Shown in pieces: positions 10,480 to 19,806 of a DNA stretch of 33,787 nt. Below the pieces are notes generated by a model that saw only the letters and a list, made by a program, of their open reading frames with translations, was not told the DNA's origin and searched no databases. The stretch spans positions 1-33,787 of the forward strand of contig VGEV01000024.1 in the NCBI GenBank assembly GCA_016869175.1, given 5' to 3'. Positions within the stretch are counted from its first letter, which is position 1. Each line of letters opens with the position of its first letter. Position numbers and translations under genes: made by a program. The DNA is from Alphaproteobacteria bacterium. GTDB taxonomy: Bacteria; Pseudomonadota; Alphaproteobacteria; GCA-2731375.

Positions 10480-11441
10480 TGCGACGGCTTCAGGCCGGCG
10501 ACCGGCGCGCGGAAGGCATAGACGCGGGCGTCCTGCAGGTTGCCCATATAGCCGATGCGCCGGTCGGGGCCGCCGAAATTGATCGAGGCGATGTTCTTCG
10601 CCACCTGGAACTTCATCTCGCTCATCGCGGTCGGCCGCATCGCGTTCGCCTGATAGGACGCCTCGATCGCCGCCACGTCTGCCGCATCGCTCTCCTCATA
10701 GACGACCGTCTGCCGGCCGTTCGGCGCGATGTGGATCAGCCTGTTGGAGACGACGCTGGTCTGCCAGATGCCGCCTTCCTCGTCGAATGCCAAGCCGTCG
10801 GGAAAGGTGCCGGGGCCGTATTCAGCGATCACTTCGCGCTGCCGCAGGCCGCCGTCGGCGGCGATGCGGTAGCGCGAGGTGCGCCGCCCGAAGGTCTCGT
10901 TGACATAGAGGTACTCGCCGCTCGGGTCGGGGATCGCCTCGTTGGTATAGCCGATGCCGTCGGCGACGATGCGGGCGCCCTTGCGATCGACCAGCACGAT
11001 AAAGCCGCTGGCCACATCCTTGCGATAGGCCTGCTGGGGCGGGCTCATGCGGGTGCTGACGGTGATGTAGCAGCGTGCCAGGTGGTCGACCATGCAGAAG
11101 TTGCAGGAGTCGAGCAGAATGCCATCGGCCTCCAGGCAGACCGGATATTGCTGGCCCTGCCGCGTGACGCGCCAGACGCCGCCCGGCGGCTCCAGATTGG
11201 CGCACAGAAAGTCGCCTTCGGGTGAGATGGCGAAGCCGTTGGTACGGATGGTCGGGTTGCCCGGTCCCAGATAGTCGGTCTGCCGGCCGTTCGGCTCGAT
11301 GCGGGTGACGCCGCCCTCCCAATGCGAGACGAAGATGTCGCCGGCCGCGGTGCACAACACGCATTCCGGCCGCTTCAGCCCCTGACCGACAAACCGCAGA
11401 TCGGCCGCGTTCAGGCGAAAGCCGCTCAAATCCGTCGCCAT
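10461..11441 (-). CDS. SMP-30/gluconolactonase-like beta-propeller protein
   Basis: This 326-residue product is a six-bladed propeller of the SMP-30/gluconolactonase/LRE type. It carries the metal-ligand Glu in LKRPECVLCTAAGD (E26), repeated NGRQT blade turns and the FPDGLAFDEEGGIW motif with the ligand Asp. Relatives hydrolyse lactones of sugar acids with a divalent metal. There is no signal peptide, so a cytoplasmic role is expected. The ATG at 11441 is preferred over the long upstream extension because GAGGGAGAG lies about five bases upstream. It is the first gene of a two-gene minus-strand unit with the dehydrogenase, and diverges from the MFS transporter gene. Confidence 0.85.
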   Translation of the reverse strand: MATDLSGFRLNAADLRFVGQGLKRPECVLCTAAGDIFVSHWEGGVTRIEPNGRQTDYLGPGNPTIRTNGFAISPEGDFLCANLEPPGGVWRVTRQGQQYPVCLEADGILLDSCNFCMVDHLARCYITVSTRMSPPQQAYRKDVASGFIVLVDRKGARIVADGIGYTNEAIPDPSGEYLYVNETFGRRTSRYRIAADGGLRQREVIAEYGPGTFPDGLAFDEEGGIWQTSVVSNRLIHIAPNGRQTVVYEESDAADVAAIEASYQANAMRPTAMSEMKFQVAKNIASINFGGPDRRIGYMGNLQDARVYAFRAPVAGLKPSHWEIRF

Positions 11442-11521
11442 CCCGTCTCTCCCTCGGCAGGCGGACCCATTATGCCTGCGGCGGAGCGCGAAGCCTATGC
11501 CTCCGCCCGAAGGCAGCTTAA

Positions 11522-11547
11522 GCGCAATCGCGCCTTGACGGTTGCGC
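11522..11547. promoter_or_regulatory. Candidate operator over a -35 box in the SMP-30 / MFS divergent region
   Basis: GCGCAA at 11522-11527 and TTGCGC at 11542-11547 form an inverted repeat separated by 14 bases. Between them lies TTGACG (11535-11540), a good -35 hexamer for the MFS gene starting at 11594; no clear -10 follows. An inverted repeat covering a -35 in a divergent gap is where a regulator would bind, but no regulator gene is adjacent. Confidence 0.3.
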
Positions 11548-11593
11548 GACCGACTCCGCCTTATGGCGGCGAATACCCACCGGACCGTTCCGC

Positions 11594-12778
11594 ATGCGCC
11601 AAGTCCTCTGGCCGCTCTTCGCCACCACACTGATCCAGTCGCTGGTCGCCATGGCGCAGCTGGTGGTGCCGGTGCTGGCGCCCGCCATCGCGCCCGACAT
11701 CGGCGTGTCGACCGAGGACGTCGGCCTTTACTCGGGCGTCATGTTCCTCGCCACCACGCTGTTCTCGCTGATCACCGGCAGCCTGGTGCTGCGGTTCGGC
11801 GGGGTGCGACTGGGGCAGTTCGGCCTTTTGCTGTCGGTGGTGGCCTTGCTGGCCTCGGCCAGTGGACAGCTGCCGCTGCTGGCGGCGGGCGCGGTGCTGA
11901 TCGGCCTCGGCTATGGCCCATCCACGCCGGCCGGCAGCCATATCCTGGCGCGCTTCTCGCCGCCGCATCTGCGCAACGTGGTGTTCTCGATCAAGCAGGC
12001 CGGCTCGCCCTTGGGCGGGCTGCTGGCCGGCGCCGTGCTGCCGACCCTGGCCATCGCATACGGCTGGCGGGCGGCGATGCTGCTCGCGGCGCTCGCCTGC
12101 CTGCTTGCGCTGATCGCCGTGCAGCCGTTGCGCCGGCACCTCGACGATGACCGAAGGCCCGACCGGCGGATCCTGGCGGACGGCCTGTTCGCCGGGTTGC
12201 GGGTCCTGCGCGAGGCGCCCGCGTTGCAGCGCATGTGCTTCTGCACCTTCTGGTACGCGGTCATGCAGATGGCGATCTGGACCTACCTGACCGTTATCCT
12301 GGTGGAACGCGTCGGGCTGAGCCTGGTGCAGGCCGGACTCGCCTTTTCCTGCATGCAGGTGTCCGGCGTCAGCGCCCGCATCCTGTGGGGCTGGGTGGCC
12401 GACCGGCTGGGGCGCGGTCGCCAAGTGATCGGCTGGCTGGGCCTCGTCACCGCGCTCGGCGGCCTGGTGGCGGCGGAACTGGACGCCCGCTGGAGTTTCG
12501 TCGCGGTCATCGCCTTCATCATTCCCTACGGCGCCTGTTCCAGCGGCTGGAACGGCGTGTTCCTGGCCGAGATCGCCCGCCTGGCGCCGCCCGGCCGCAT
12601 TGGCCCCGCGACGTCGGGCGTGATCTTCTTTACCTATCTGGGCGTGTTTGCCGGCCCGTTATTGTTCCATGCCATCGTCAGCGGAAGCGGCGGCTATTCC
12701 GCGGGCTTCTATGCACTGGCGGCGATGACGGCGCTGGCGGCATTGACGCTGCTGCGACTACCGGAGAAACCGGCATGA
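11594..12778 (+). CDS. MFS transporter
   Basis: This 394-residue product is a major facilitator with about twelve hydrophobic segments, from LWPLFATTLIQSLVAMAQLV to the last helix near ALAAMTALAALTLL. A short basic loop (PLRRHLDDDRRPDRR) lies between the two halves near residue 180-195, as is usual for the family. A glycine-rich GYGPSTPAGSHI sits in the helix 4-5 region. The substrate cannot be told from sequence. It is coupled to the next gene: its TGA overlaps the ATG of the DRE-TIM enzyme (ATGA), so transport and enzyme probably serve one substrate. The Shine-Dalgarno is weak. Confidence 0.85.
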   Translation: MRQVLWPLFATTLIQSLVAMAQLVVPVLAPAIAPDIGVSTEDVGLYSGVMFLATTLFSLITGSLVLRFGGVRLGQFGLLLSVVALLASASGQLPLLAAGAVLIGLGYGPSTPAGSHILARFSPPHLRNVVFSIKQAGSPLGGLLAGAVLPTLAIAYGWRAAMLLAALACLLALIAVQPLRRHLDDDRRPDRRILADGLFAGLRVLREAPALQRMCFCTFWYAVMQMAIWTYLTVILVERVGLSLVQAGLAFSCMQVSGVSARILWGWVADRLGRGRQVIGWLGLVTALGGLVAAELDARWSFVAVIAFIIPYGACSSGWNGVFLAEIARLAPPGRIGPATSGVIFFTYLGVFAGPLLFHAIVSGSGGYSAGFYALAAMTALAALTLLRLPEKPA

Positions 12779-13674
12779 GCGCGCGAACGATCCGCATCTA
12801 TGACACGAGCTTGCGCGACGGCCTGCGCAATTCCGGCCTGACCATGGAACTCGACGACAAGCTGCGCTTCGTCCGGCAACTCGAGCGGCTGAAGGTGGAT
12901 GCCATCGAGCTGGGCTTCGGCGGGCCCTCGCAGGTCGAGACCATGGAGCGCCTGGCCCAAGCCGTAACCGGGCCGGTGCTCTATGGCCTGTCGCGGGTCA
13001 ACCGGCCGGACGTGGAACGCGTGCTGGTCGCACTCGCCAAGGCGAAGCGGCGCGGCGTCACCATCTTCCATCCGGCGTCGCCACGCTTCCTGGAACATGT
13101 CGGTCGCACGCCCGGGCAGGCGCTGGCCGCCACGGTCAAGGCCATCGCCCTGGCGCGCGGCCAGGTGAGCGAGATCGCCTTCAATGCGCAGGACGCGACG
13201 CATGCCGAGCCCGCCTTCCTCGCCGAACTCGTCGCCGCAGCCATCGAAGCAGGCGCTGGATGCATCTCGCTGGCCGACACCACCAGCCAGGCGCTGCCGA
13301 CGGAGTTCGGCCGGCTCGTGGCCGGCTTGCGGCAGGCGGTGCCGGGCGGCGCGGCGGCGCGCTGGAGCGTGCATTGCCACAACGACCTGGGCCTGGCGGT
13401 GGCCAATTGCCTCGCGGCCATCTCCGCCGGCGCCGACCAAGTGGAGTGTACCGTGGGTGGTATCGGCGAACGCGCCGGCAACACCGCGCTGGAACTGATT
13501 GCCCGCGCCCTGGCGGTGCGGGGGCCGGACCTGGGCGGCATCGCAACCGGCCTGGATGCGGCTGAACTCGAGCCGACCCGGCGGCTGCTGGCGGAACTCG
13601 CGCGTCCCGCCGCGGCCGATCAGAAGTCCGACGTGGTCGACCTGTTGCGGCGCTGGCGGCCGAGTGCCGCGTGA
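12775..13674 (+). CDS. Short DRE-TIM metallolyase-type enzyme (isopropylmalate-synthase/HMG-CoA-lyase-like)
   Basis: This 299-residue TIM-barrel protein has the family signature IRIYDTSLRDGLRNSG (D10, R14, D15), the metal histidines in WSVHCHNDLGLAVAN (H200, H202) and the closing motif GGIGERAGNTALE. The latter two resemble 2-isopropylmalate or homocitrate synthases more than HMG-CoA lyase. It has no C-terminal LeuA regulatory domain, so leucine feedback is not expected. Relatives join or split acyl-CoA and 2-keto acids using a divalent metal. It starts inside the MFS stop (ATGA overlap) and ends four bases from the convergent priA stop. A dehydrogenase of the isopropylmalate type lies nearby on the other strand, but no aconitase-type isomerase is present. 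Confidence 0.82.
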   Translation: MSARTIRIYDTSLRDGLRNSGLTMELDDKLRFVRQLERLKVDAIELGFGGPSQVETMERLAQAVTGPVLYGLSRVNRPDVERVLVALAKAKRRGVTIFHPASPRFLEHVGRTPGQALAATVKAIALARGQVSEIAFNAQDATHAEPAFLAELVAAAIEAGAGCISLADTTSQALPTEFGRLVAGLRQAVPGGAAARWSVHCHNDLGLAVANCLAAISAGADQVECTVGGIGERAGNTALELIARALAVRGPDLGGIATGLDAAELEPTRRLLAELARPAAADQKSDVVDLLRRWRPSAA

Positions 13675-13678
13675 GGCG

Positions 13679-15880
13679 TCAGAGGAAAGTGTAGGGATCG
13701 ACGTCGACCTGCACGCGCACGCCGCCCGGCGGCCGCCCCGCCGCCAGCCAGCGCCGGGTCAATTCAGAGGCATTGGTCTGGCGGGGCGTTTTCAGCAGCA
13801 GACGGAAGCGGAAACGGCCGCGCAGCAGGCTGAGCGGGGCCGGCGCCGGCCCCAGCACCACGATGCCAGGTCCCCCGGGCGCGGCTGCCACCAAGGCGCG
13901 CGCGGCCCGCGCGGCGGCCGCTTCATCGGCGCTGGAGACGATCAGCGCCACCAGCCGGCCGAAGGGCGGCATACCCGCTGTCCGGCGGGCGGCCTTCTCG
14001 CGCGCAACGAAGCCGTCGCGGTCGCCGGCGATCAGCGCCTGCATCACCGGGTGTTCCGGCATGTAGGTCTGCAGCAGCACACGGCCCGGTCGGGCCTCGC
14101 GTCCGGCACGGCCGGCCACCTGGTGCAGCAATTGATAGGTGCGTTCGGTCGCTCGCAGATCGCCGCCGGCCAGTCCCAGATCGCCGTCCACCACGCCGAC
14201 CAGCGTCAGGCGCGGAAAGTGATGGCCCTTGGCCACCATTTGCGTGCCGACAATGACGTCGATCTCCTGGCGCTCGACCCGACCGACCAGTTGGGCGATC
14301 GCCTCGGGCCCGGCCATCGTGTCGCTCGCCACCACCTCGGCGCGCGCTGCGGGGAAGAGCGCCCGCACTTCTTCCAGCAGCCGTTCGACGCCAGGGCCGC
14401 AGGCGGCGAAACGGTCCTCCGCGCCGCAGGCGGGGCACGCCGCCGGCAATCGCGTGTCGTAGCCGCAATGGTGGCACATGAGCCGGCCGTGGAAACGATG
14501 CTCGACCAGCCAGGCCGAGCAGTTCGGGCATTGCAGGCGATGGCCGCAGGCCCGACACAAGGTGAGAGGCGCATAGCCGCGGCGATTGAGGAACAGCAGC
14601 GCCTGTTCGTTGGCCTGAAGCGTCGCCGCCAGCGCCTCGACCAGCCGCTTCGACAGCCACGCTCCGCGCGGCGGCGGCTCGCGGCGCAAGTCGATCGCCT
14701 CGACGCCGGGCAGGCCGGCGCCGCCGAAGCGCTCCGGCAGGTGCAGCCGGGCGTAGCGGTCGGCGTCGACATTGACCAGCGTCTCCAGGCTGGGCGTGGC
14801 CGAGACCAGCACGACCGGCAGTGCGGCCAGTTGCGCCCGCACGATCGCCATGTCGCGAGCATGATAGGCAACGCCGTCGTCCTGCTTGTAGGCATGCTCG
14901 TGCTCCTCGTCGACGACGACGAGGCCGAGTTTTGGAAAAGGCAAGAACAGGGCCGAGCGCGCGCCCACCACGACCCGCGCCTCGCCCTCCGCCACCCAGC
15001 GCCAGGCGCGCCGCCGCTCGGCCGTCTTCAACTCCGAATGCCAGGCGATGGGGGCGACACCGAAACGCGCCGCGAAGCGCTGCAAGAAACCCGCCGTCAA
15101 GGCGATCTCCGGCAACAGCACGAGCGCCTGCCGTCCCGCCGCCAGCGCCGCGGCGACGGCCTCGAAATAGACCTCGGTCTTGCCCGAGCCGGTGACGCCG
15201 TCCAGCAGCGCGACGCTGAAGCCGCCGGTCCGCACCCGCTCGGCAAGCGCGGTCGCGGCCGCTTGCTGCGCCGGTTCCAGCCGCGCGCCCGGCCGTTGCC
15301 AGTCCGGCCTGGGCGGCAGCGGCAGCGGCAGCGGCACGACGTCCAAGGCACCGCAATCCCGCAAGCCGTGCACCACGGACGGCCCGACATCGGCCAGCTC
15401 GGCCAATTCGGACGCCGTGCGCGCCAGGCCATCGGCGGCGATTCGCAACACCCGCTCGCGCGCCGGCGTCAGCCGGGCGGGCGCGCCGGAAGCCGGCCGC
15501 AGCCCCAGGCGCGCCGTCTCGGGCTCGAGCGCCGCATTGACCCTGAGGCACATCCGCAGGACGGCGCCGGGCGCGCTGACAGTATAGGCCGCCATCCAGT
15601 CCACGAAGCGGCGCATCGCCGTCGGCATCGGCGGGATGTCGAACTTTCGCAGCACCGCCTTCAGCTTCTCGCGCGCCACTGCGGGTGCGGCACCTGGCGA
15701 CGCGTCCCAGACGACGCCCGGCACCGCGCGGCCCGCCAGCGGCACGGCGACATGTTCGCCCGGCATCAGCGCCATGCCCGCTGGCACCAAGTAGTCGAAG
15801 GCGCCATGCAGCGGATAGGGCAGCAGCACCGCGACGCGCCCGGTCGCGGCAGGCTGCGAACTGGCGCGTTCATTCCCCAT
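13679..15880 (-). CDS. priA: Primosomal replication-restart helicase PriA
   Basis: PriA recognises stalled forks and reloads the replicative helicase. The 733-residue product has an N-terminal DNA-binding region ([16 protein letters not shown]), Walker A GVTGSGKT (228-235), the DEEH box in [16 protein letters not shown], and a zinc-binding insert with eight cysteines beginning [13 protein letters not shown] and ending CPACG. Later come the helicase motifs [16 protein letters not shown] and the QVAGRAGR motif VI. All catalytic motifs look intact. It is divergent from the transaldolase gene (59-bp gap) and convergent with the DRE-TIM gene, with only four bases between stops. An in-frame ATG about 35 codons in is an alternative start, but the upstream residues are conserved in the family. 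Confidence 0.96.
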   Translation of the reverse strand: MGNERASSQPAATGRVAVLLPYPLHGAFDYLVPAGMALMPGEHVAVPLAGRAVPGVVWDASPGAAPAVAREKLKAVLRKFDIPPMPTAMRRFVDWMAAYTVSAPGAVLRMCLRVNAALEPETARLGLRPASGAPARLTPARERVLRIAADGLARTASELAELADVGPSVVHGLRDCGALDVVPLPLPLPPRPDWQRPGARLEPAQQAAATALAERVRTGGFSVALLDGVTGSGKTEVYFEAVAAALAAGRQALVLLPEIALTAGFLQRFAARFGVAPIAWHSELKTAERRRAWRWVAEGEARVVVGARSALFLPFPKLGLVVVDEEHEHAYKQDDGVAYHARDMAIVRAQLAALPVVLVSATPSLETLVNVDADRYARLHLPERFGGAGLPGVEAIDLRREPPPRGAWLSKRLVEALAATLQANEQALLFLNRRGYAPLTLCRACGHRLQCPNCSAWLVEHRFHGRLMCHHCGYDTRLPAACPACGAEDRFAACGPGVERLLEEVRALFPAARAEVVASDTMAGPEAIAQLVGRVERQEIDVIVGTQMVAKGHHFPRLTLVGVVDGDLGLAGGDLRATERTYQLLHQVAGRAGREARPGRVLLQTYMPEHPVMQALIAGDRDGFVAREKAARRTAGMPPFGRLVALIVSSADEAAAARAARALVAAAPGGPGIVVLGPAPAPLSLLRGRFRFRLLLKTPRQTNASELTRRWLAAGRPPGGVRVQVDVDPYTFL

Positions 15881-15939
15881 CGGCTAGATTGCCTTGCGCC
15901 GCTTGGCATGCGCCGTGGCGGGCAGGCGCAGTGGGAATC

Positions 15940-16611
15940 ATGAAGTTCTTCGTCGACACCGCGGACGTCACTGAGATCAGGGATCTTGTGGCAACGGGAC
16001 TGATCGATGGTGTGACCACCAATCCCTCGCTGGTGGCCAAGACCGGGCGCGATTTCTTCGAAGTGCTGAAAGAGATCTGCGGCCTGGTGGACGGACCGGT
16101 CAGTGCCGAGGTGACGGCAGTCGAATTCCAGCGCATGGTCGACGAAGGGCGCAAGCTGGCGGAACTCAGCGAGAATATTGCGGTCAAGGTACCGCTCACC
16201 TGGGATGGCCTGAAAGCCTGCCGCACGCTGAGCCAAGCTGGCACCATGGTCAACGTCACCTTGTGCTTTTCCGCCAACCAGGCGCTGCTGGCGGCCAAGG
16301 CCGGGGCCAGCTTCGTCTCGCCGTTCATCGGCCGGCTCGACGACCAGGGCCATGACGGCTTGCAGCTGATCGAGGATATCCTGGAGATCTACGACAACTA
16401 CGAGGATATCCGCACCGAGGTTCTGGTCGCCTCGGTCCGCCATGTCACGCATGTGCTGCAAGCGGCCAAGCTGGGGGCCGACATCTGCACGATCCCACCC
16501 AGCGTGCTGCGCCAGTTGGCGCAGCATGTTCTGACGGACAGGGGCCTGGCCGCTTTCCTGGCCGATTGGGAGAAAACCGGCCAAACCATTCTGGACCGGA
16601 AGAACGGCTGA
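15940..16611 (+). CDS. tal: Transaldolase (short, TalC/FSA type)
   Basis: This 223-residue product is the compact transaldolase type. It moves a dihydroxyacetone unit between sugar phosphates in the pentose phosphate pathway; the closely related FSA enzymes act on fructose-6-phosphate. It begins [16 protein letters not shown], followed by [11 protein letters not shown], and has the Schiff-base lysine in [12 protein letters not shown] (K83). The C-terminal half holds [11 protein letters not shown] and [13 protein letters not shown]. The ATG at 15940 gives the canonical N-terminus. Its stop overlaps the next start by one base (TGATG), so it is coupled to the DUF484 gene. The priA / transaldolase / DUF484 / xerC neighbourhood recurs in alphaproteobacteria. 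Confidence 0.95.
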   Translation: MKFFVDTADVTEIRDLVATGLIDGVTTNPSLVAKTGRDFFEVLKEICGLVDGPVSAEVTAVEFQRMVDEGRKLAELSENIAVKVPLTWDGLKACRTLSQAGTMVNVTLCFSANQALLAAKAGASFVSPFIGRLDDQGHDGLQLIEDILEIYDNYEDIRTEVLVASVRHVTHVLQAAKLGADICTIPPSVLRQLAQHVLTDRGLAAFLADWEKTGQTILDRKNG

Positions 16612-17342
16612 TGGCCGGCCCCTCGCCGCAGCCGGAAGGGGCGGGCCAAGCGCCGGCGCCGGCCGACCCGCAACCGGAGGCGGTGCGGGCGTTCCTGGCG
16701 CGGCATCCGGAGTTTCTTGCCCAGCATCCCGATCTGCTGCTGGCGCAGGACCCGCCGACGCGCTTTGCCGCCGGGAATGTGCACGACCTGCAGGCGGCGA
16801 TGCTGCGTCGGCTGCAGGCCGCACTCGGCGAACTGACGCGACAGCGTGGTGAGCTGATCGCCGCCGGACGGCACAACATGGCGGTGCAGACGCAAGTGCA
16901 CGAGGCGGTGCTGGCCATGCTGGAGGCCACCAGTTTCGAGCACTTGATCCACATCGTCACCAACGACTTGCGCGACACGCTGCTGCTCGATGCGGTGACG
17001 CTGGGCGTGGAAGCGCAACAGGGCGAGGCGGCGCGGCGGGCCAAGACACCGGGCGTCTTCGTGCTGGCGGCCGGTGGCATCGACCTGCTGCTCGGCCGTG
17101 GCGAAGTCTTGCTGGCGCAACCCGGCAAGGGCGATGCCGCGATCTTCGGGCCGGCCGCCAAGCTGGTTGCCAGCCAGGCGCTGGTTCGGCTGAGCGCCAG
17201 CCGGCTGGCGCCGGTTGGTTTGCTGGCGCTGGGCAGCCGCGATCCCGAACGCTTTCATCCAGGCCAGGGAACGGAACTGCTGCAGTTCCTGGCGCATGTG
17301 CTGGCCCGGCTGATCCGCGGATGGCTGCACCTGCCCCGCTGA
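16611..17342 (+). CDS. DUF484 family protein
   Basis: This 243-residue protein is recognisable as DUF484 by [19 protein letters not shown] near the start and [20 protein letters not shown] after it. A GAF-like region with [22 protein letters not shown] follows at the C-terminus. The N-terminal 22 residues are Pro/Ala-rich and probably disordered. Its biochemical function is unknown; it is very often encoded next to xerC, which suggests a link to chromosome dimer resolution or cell division, but that is inference. The start overlaps the transaldolase stop by one base, and its 3' end overlaps xerC by 22 bases, so the three are co-translated. Confidence 0.9.
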   Translation: MAGPSPQPEGAGQAPAPADPQPEAVRAFLARHPEFLAQHPDLLLAQDPPTRFAAGNVHDLQAAMLRRLQAALGELTRQRGELIAAGRHNMAVQTQVHEAVLAMLEATSFEHLIHIVTNDLRDTLLLDAVTLGVEAQQGEAARRAKTPGVFVLAAGGIDLLLGRGEVLLAQPGKGDAAIFGPAAKLVASQALVRLSASRLAPVGLLALGSRDPERFHPGQGTELLQFLAHVLARLIRGWLHLPR

Positions 17343-18265
17343 CCGGCGCTTCGGCCGATGTGGCGGCGCTGGCAGAGCGTTTTTTCGCCTGGCTCGCCGG
17401 CGAGCGGCGCGTCTCGCGGCACACATTGCTCGCCTATCGCCGCGACCTTTCCGGCTTTATCGCCTTCCTGTCCGAGCATCTGGCGGGGCCGGTCGACGTG
17501 GCCGGCCTGAGGCGGCTGGGCCCGGCCGAACTCAGGGCGTGGCTCGCCGCCCGCCGCCGGGCCGGCCTCGCGCCCGCCTCGACCCAGCGTGCGCTGGCGG
17601 CGGTGCGTGGCTTTTTCCGCCATGCCGAGCGACAGGGCTGGTTCGCCAATGCCGCCGTCGCCGCGCAGCGCGGCCCCAAGCTGCCTCCGGGTCTGCCCAA
17701 GCCGCTCGCCATCGCCGAGGCCAAGCGGACTGTGAGCGGCGTCGACTGCGTGGTGGCGGAGCCCTGGATCGCCGCTCGCGACGGCGCGGTTCTGGCTCTG
17801 CTCTATGGCGCGGGCCTGCGCATCGGCGAGGCACTGGGCCTCAAACGCGGCGTGGCGCCGCTCGGGACGGCGCTGACGGTCGCCGGCAAAGGCAACAAAC
17901 AGAGGCTGGTGCCGATCTTGCCGGCCGTTGCCCGCGCGGTGGCGGACTACCTGGCGCTCTGCCCATACGCCTTGACGGCGGACGGCCCCCTATTCGTCGG
18001 CGCCAGGGGCGGGCCGCTGTCGCCGCGCATCGTGCAGGGGCGGATGGCGGAACTGCGGGGCGCGCTCGACCTGCCGGCGCACGCGACGCCGCATGCCTTG
18101 CGCCATTCCTTCGCCACCCATCTGCTGTCGGCGGGCGGCGACCTGCGCACCATCCAGGAACTGCTGGGCCATGCCAGCCTGTCGACCACGCAACGCTATA
18201 CCGGCCTGGATGCCGGCCGGCTGCTGCAGGTCTATGACGCGGCGCATCCTCGCGCCAAGCGCTAG
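17321..18265 (+). CDS. xerC: Tyrosine recombinase XerC
   Basis: XerC works with XerD at dif to resolve chromosome dimers. The 314-residue product has an N-terminal SAM-like domain ([20 protein letters not shown]) and a C-terminal catalytic domain. All catalytic residues are present: R167 in [13 protein letters not shown]190 in [10 protein letters not shown]258 and R261 in [15 protein letters not shown]284 in [11 protein letters not shown], and the nucleophile Y293 in QRYTGL. Its context (transaldolase, DUF484, xerC) is chromosomal housekeeping, so a phage or integron integrase is unlikely. It starts within the DUF484 gene, and its 3' end overlaps the convergent MFS gene by four bases. Confidence 0.94.
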   Translation: MAAPAPLTGASADVAALAERFFAWLAGERRVSRHTLLAYRRDLSGFIAFLSEHLAGPVDVAGLRRLGPAELRAWLAARRRAGLAPASTQRALAAVRGFFRHAERQGWFANAAVAAQRGPKLPPGLPKPLAIAEAKRTVSGVDCVVAEPWIAARDGAVLALLYGAGLRIGEALGLKRGVAPLGTALTVAGKGNKQRLVPILPAVARAVADYLALCPYALTADGPLFVGARGGPLSPRIVQGRMAELRGALDLPAHATPHALRHSFATHLLSAGGDLRTIQELLGHASLSTTQRYTGLDAGRLLQVYDAAHPRAKR

Positions 18266-19473
18266 CCGCGTGGCCGGGTCAGCCAGAGCGCCAGCGGACC
18301 GAGCGCGACGCCCGCGCCCATGCTGAGGAAGGCCAGGCTCCAGGCGACGGCGCTGCCCGTGCCGCCGGCGGCATCCAGCACCAGGCCGGGTGCCAGCGAG
18401 CCCAGGAAGGCCAACGCGAAACCCAGGGTCGAATGCAAGGCCATGGTGGCGCCCTTGCGCTCGGGCCTGGCCGCCTGCACAGCGCCGGTGGTGACCGCGG
18501 CCGACTCGCTCATCAGCAGCATGGCATAAAGCCCGAGCAGGCCGATCAGCATCGGATACGCGATGCCGACCGACAGGGCGACGCAGCCGGCGAAACCCGC
18601 CGAGACGAGCTGGAAACAGGCCGCCATCCGTCGACGGCCGAAGCGGGTCGCGGCCTCGTTGCCCAGGATGCTGGCTGGGGTGCCCAACAGGTTGAGTAGC
18701 GCGGCGATGGCGGTGGCGCTCCAGAAGCCGGCCGTCTCGGCCTGCGCCTGGCTGGCGGCGAACACCAGGAAGGCGACGATCCACGAGCGCAGGCCGAACA
18801 ATTCCCAGTTGTGCGCGGCATAGGCCAGCACATAGCCCATTGCCTCTCGGTTGCGCAGCACCGGGCGGAAATCCAGCACCCGCCAGGCCGAGGCCGGCGC
18901 GGTGGGCGGCAGCGGCCGCAACGCCGCGGCCACGATCGCGAAGGCGGCGAGCCCGCCCAGCCCCGCCAGCGCGAATGCCCAGCGCCAGTCCGCCAGGGCG
19001 GCGACTTCGCCGGAGAGGAAGTACGAGGCGCTGGCGCCCAGCCCGAAGCTGGATGTGTAGAACGAGACGGCGCGCGGCTGGGCGGCGGGCGCCAAGCGGT
19101 CGGTCAGCGCCTTCAGCCCGGGCATGTAGGTGCCGGCAAGCCCGGCACCCGCCAGCAGCCGCAGCGGCACCGCGCTCCAAAAGTCTTGCGCCAGGAGCGC
19201 GAACAGCAGGCTGGCGAGACCGCTCAGCAGGCTGCCGCAAAGGAAAATCCGCCGGGCGTCGAAGCGGTCGGTCAGCGCCGTCAGCACCGGCACCGCGCCC
19301 ATGTAGCCGGCGAAGAACACGCCCGACAGCCAGCCCGCCTCGCCGGCGGAAAGCCGCCAATCGCTTAGGAAAATCGGCAGCAGCGCGGGAAACACTGCGA
19401 AACCCAGCATGCTGGCGATTTCCGCCAGGCAGAGCAGGAACACCAGGCGACCCGCGGTCATGCGGGCCAGCAT
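18262..19473 (-). CDS. MFS transporter
   Basis: This 403-residue product has the twelve-helix MFS pattern. The A-loop region reads [16 protein letters not shown] and a basic segment (RFGRRRMAA) marks the symmetric loop of the second half. The N-terminus ([21 protein letters not shown]) starts the first helix. It does not closely resemble the other MFS protein in the window. The start could be the ATG at 19473 or the one four codons later. It stands alone on the minus strand, between xerC (3' overlap of four bases) and the divergent small membrane protein. No substrate can be proposed. Confidence 0.83.
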   Translation of the reverse strand: MLARMTAGRLVFLLCLAEIASMLGFAVFPALLPIFLSDWRLSAGEAGWLSGVFFAGYMGAVPVLTALTDRFDARRIFLCGSLLSGLASLLFALLAQDFWSAVPLRLLAGAGLAGTYMPGLKALTDRLAPAAQPRAVSFYTSSFGLGASASYFLSGEVAALADWRWAFALAGLGGLAAFAIVAAALRPLPPTAPASAWRVLDFRPVLRNREAMGYVLAYAAHNWELFGLRSWIVAFLVFAASQAQAETAGFWSATAIAALLNLLGTPASILGNEAATRFGRRRMAACFQLVSAGFAGCVALSVGIAYPMLIGLLGLYAMLLMSESAAVTTGAVQAARPERKGATMALHSTLGFALAFLGSLAPGLVLDAAGGTGSAVAWSLAFLSMGAGVALGPLALWLTRPRG

Positions 19474-19492
19474 AGAGCCTCCACGGCCGCCG

Positions 19493-19508
19493 TTAACTTG
19501 CTATTTAC
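19493..19508. promoter_or_regulatory. Possible CtrA-like box in the MFS / small-protein divergent gap
   Basis: TTAA-N7-TTTAC at 19493-19508 matches the CtrA half-site pattern TTAA-N7-TTAA(C) in all but one position, in an AT-rich patch of an otherwise very GC-rich gap. CtrA is the cell-cycle regulator of alphaproteobacteria. A single match could arise by chance. Confidence 0.25.
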
Positions 19509-19566
19509 AAGCGCTGGCCTAGCCTCGTTTCCTGGCCGTCAAGGCCGACCGCGCGGAGGCGCCGTC

Positions 19567-19800
19567 ATGACCTGGTGGATCGTCGGGTTCGCATGCTGGC
19601 TGTTGCTGGGAATGGCGGCCGCCATGGCCTTCGGGCGCCTTGTGCGTTTCGTCGATGTCGAGCAAACCGACAGCCTGGATGTGGTGCTGTCGCGCGCCCG
19701 GGTCGAGCTGGCCGAATTGGTCGGTCGTCAGCGCCTGGCCGAGCCGCTGGCGCCCGCTGCCGAGGCGCCGCCGCTGTCCGCCGACCGGCGCGCCGCCTAG
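19567..19800 (+). CDS. Small single-pass membrane protein, unknown function
   Basis: The 77-residue product starts MTWWIVGFACWLLLGMAAAM, a membrane helix at residues about 4-22. A short charged cytoplasmic part follows, with a helical ARVELAELVGRQRL segment and a Pro/Ala-rich tail. A good Shine-Dalgarno (GGAGG, about 19554-19558) precedes the ATG. I do not recognise a family. The predicted topology, codon use like its neighbours and the good ribosome site support a real gene. It converges with the formamidase-like gene, with six bases between the stops. Confidence 0.6.
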   Translation: MTWWIVGFACWLLLGMAAAMAFGRLVRFVDVEQTDSLDVVLSRARVELAELVGRQRLAEPLAPAAEAPPLSADRRAA

Positions 19801-19806
19801 CTGCTG

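Noticed and set aside
13499-15943. 814-codon plus-strand open frame opposite priA
   Set aside because: priA is complete on the other strand with all helicase motifs; this frame has no domain-like pattern and no ribosome site.
17321-18265. Tyrosine recombinase as the integrase of a genomic island
   Set aside because: It sits in the conserved transaldolase-DUF484-xerC chromosomal setting, with no tRNA or attachment repeats near it.
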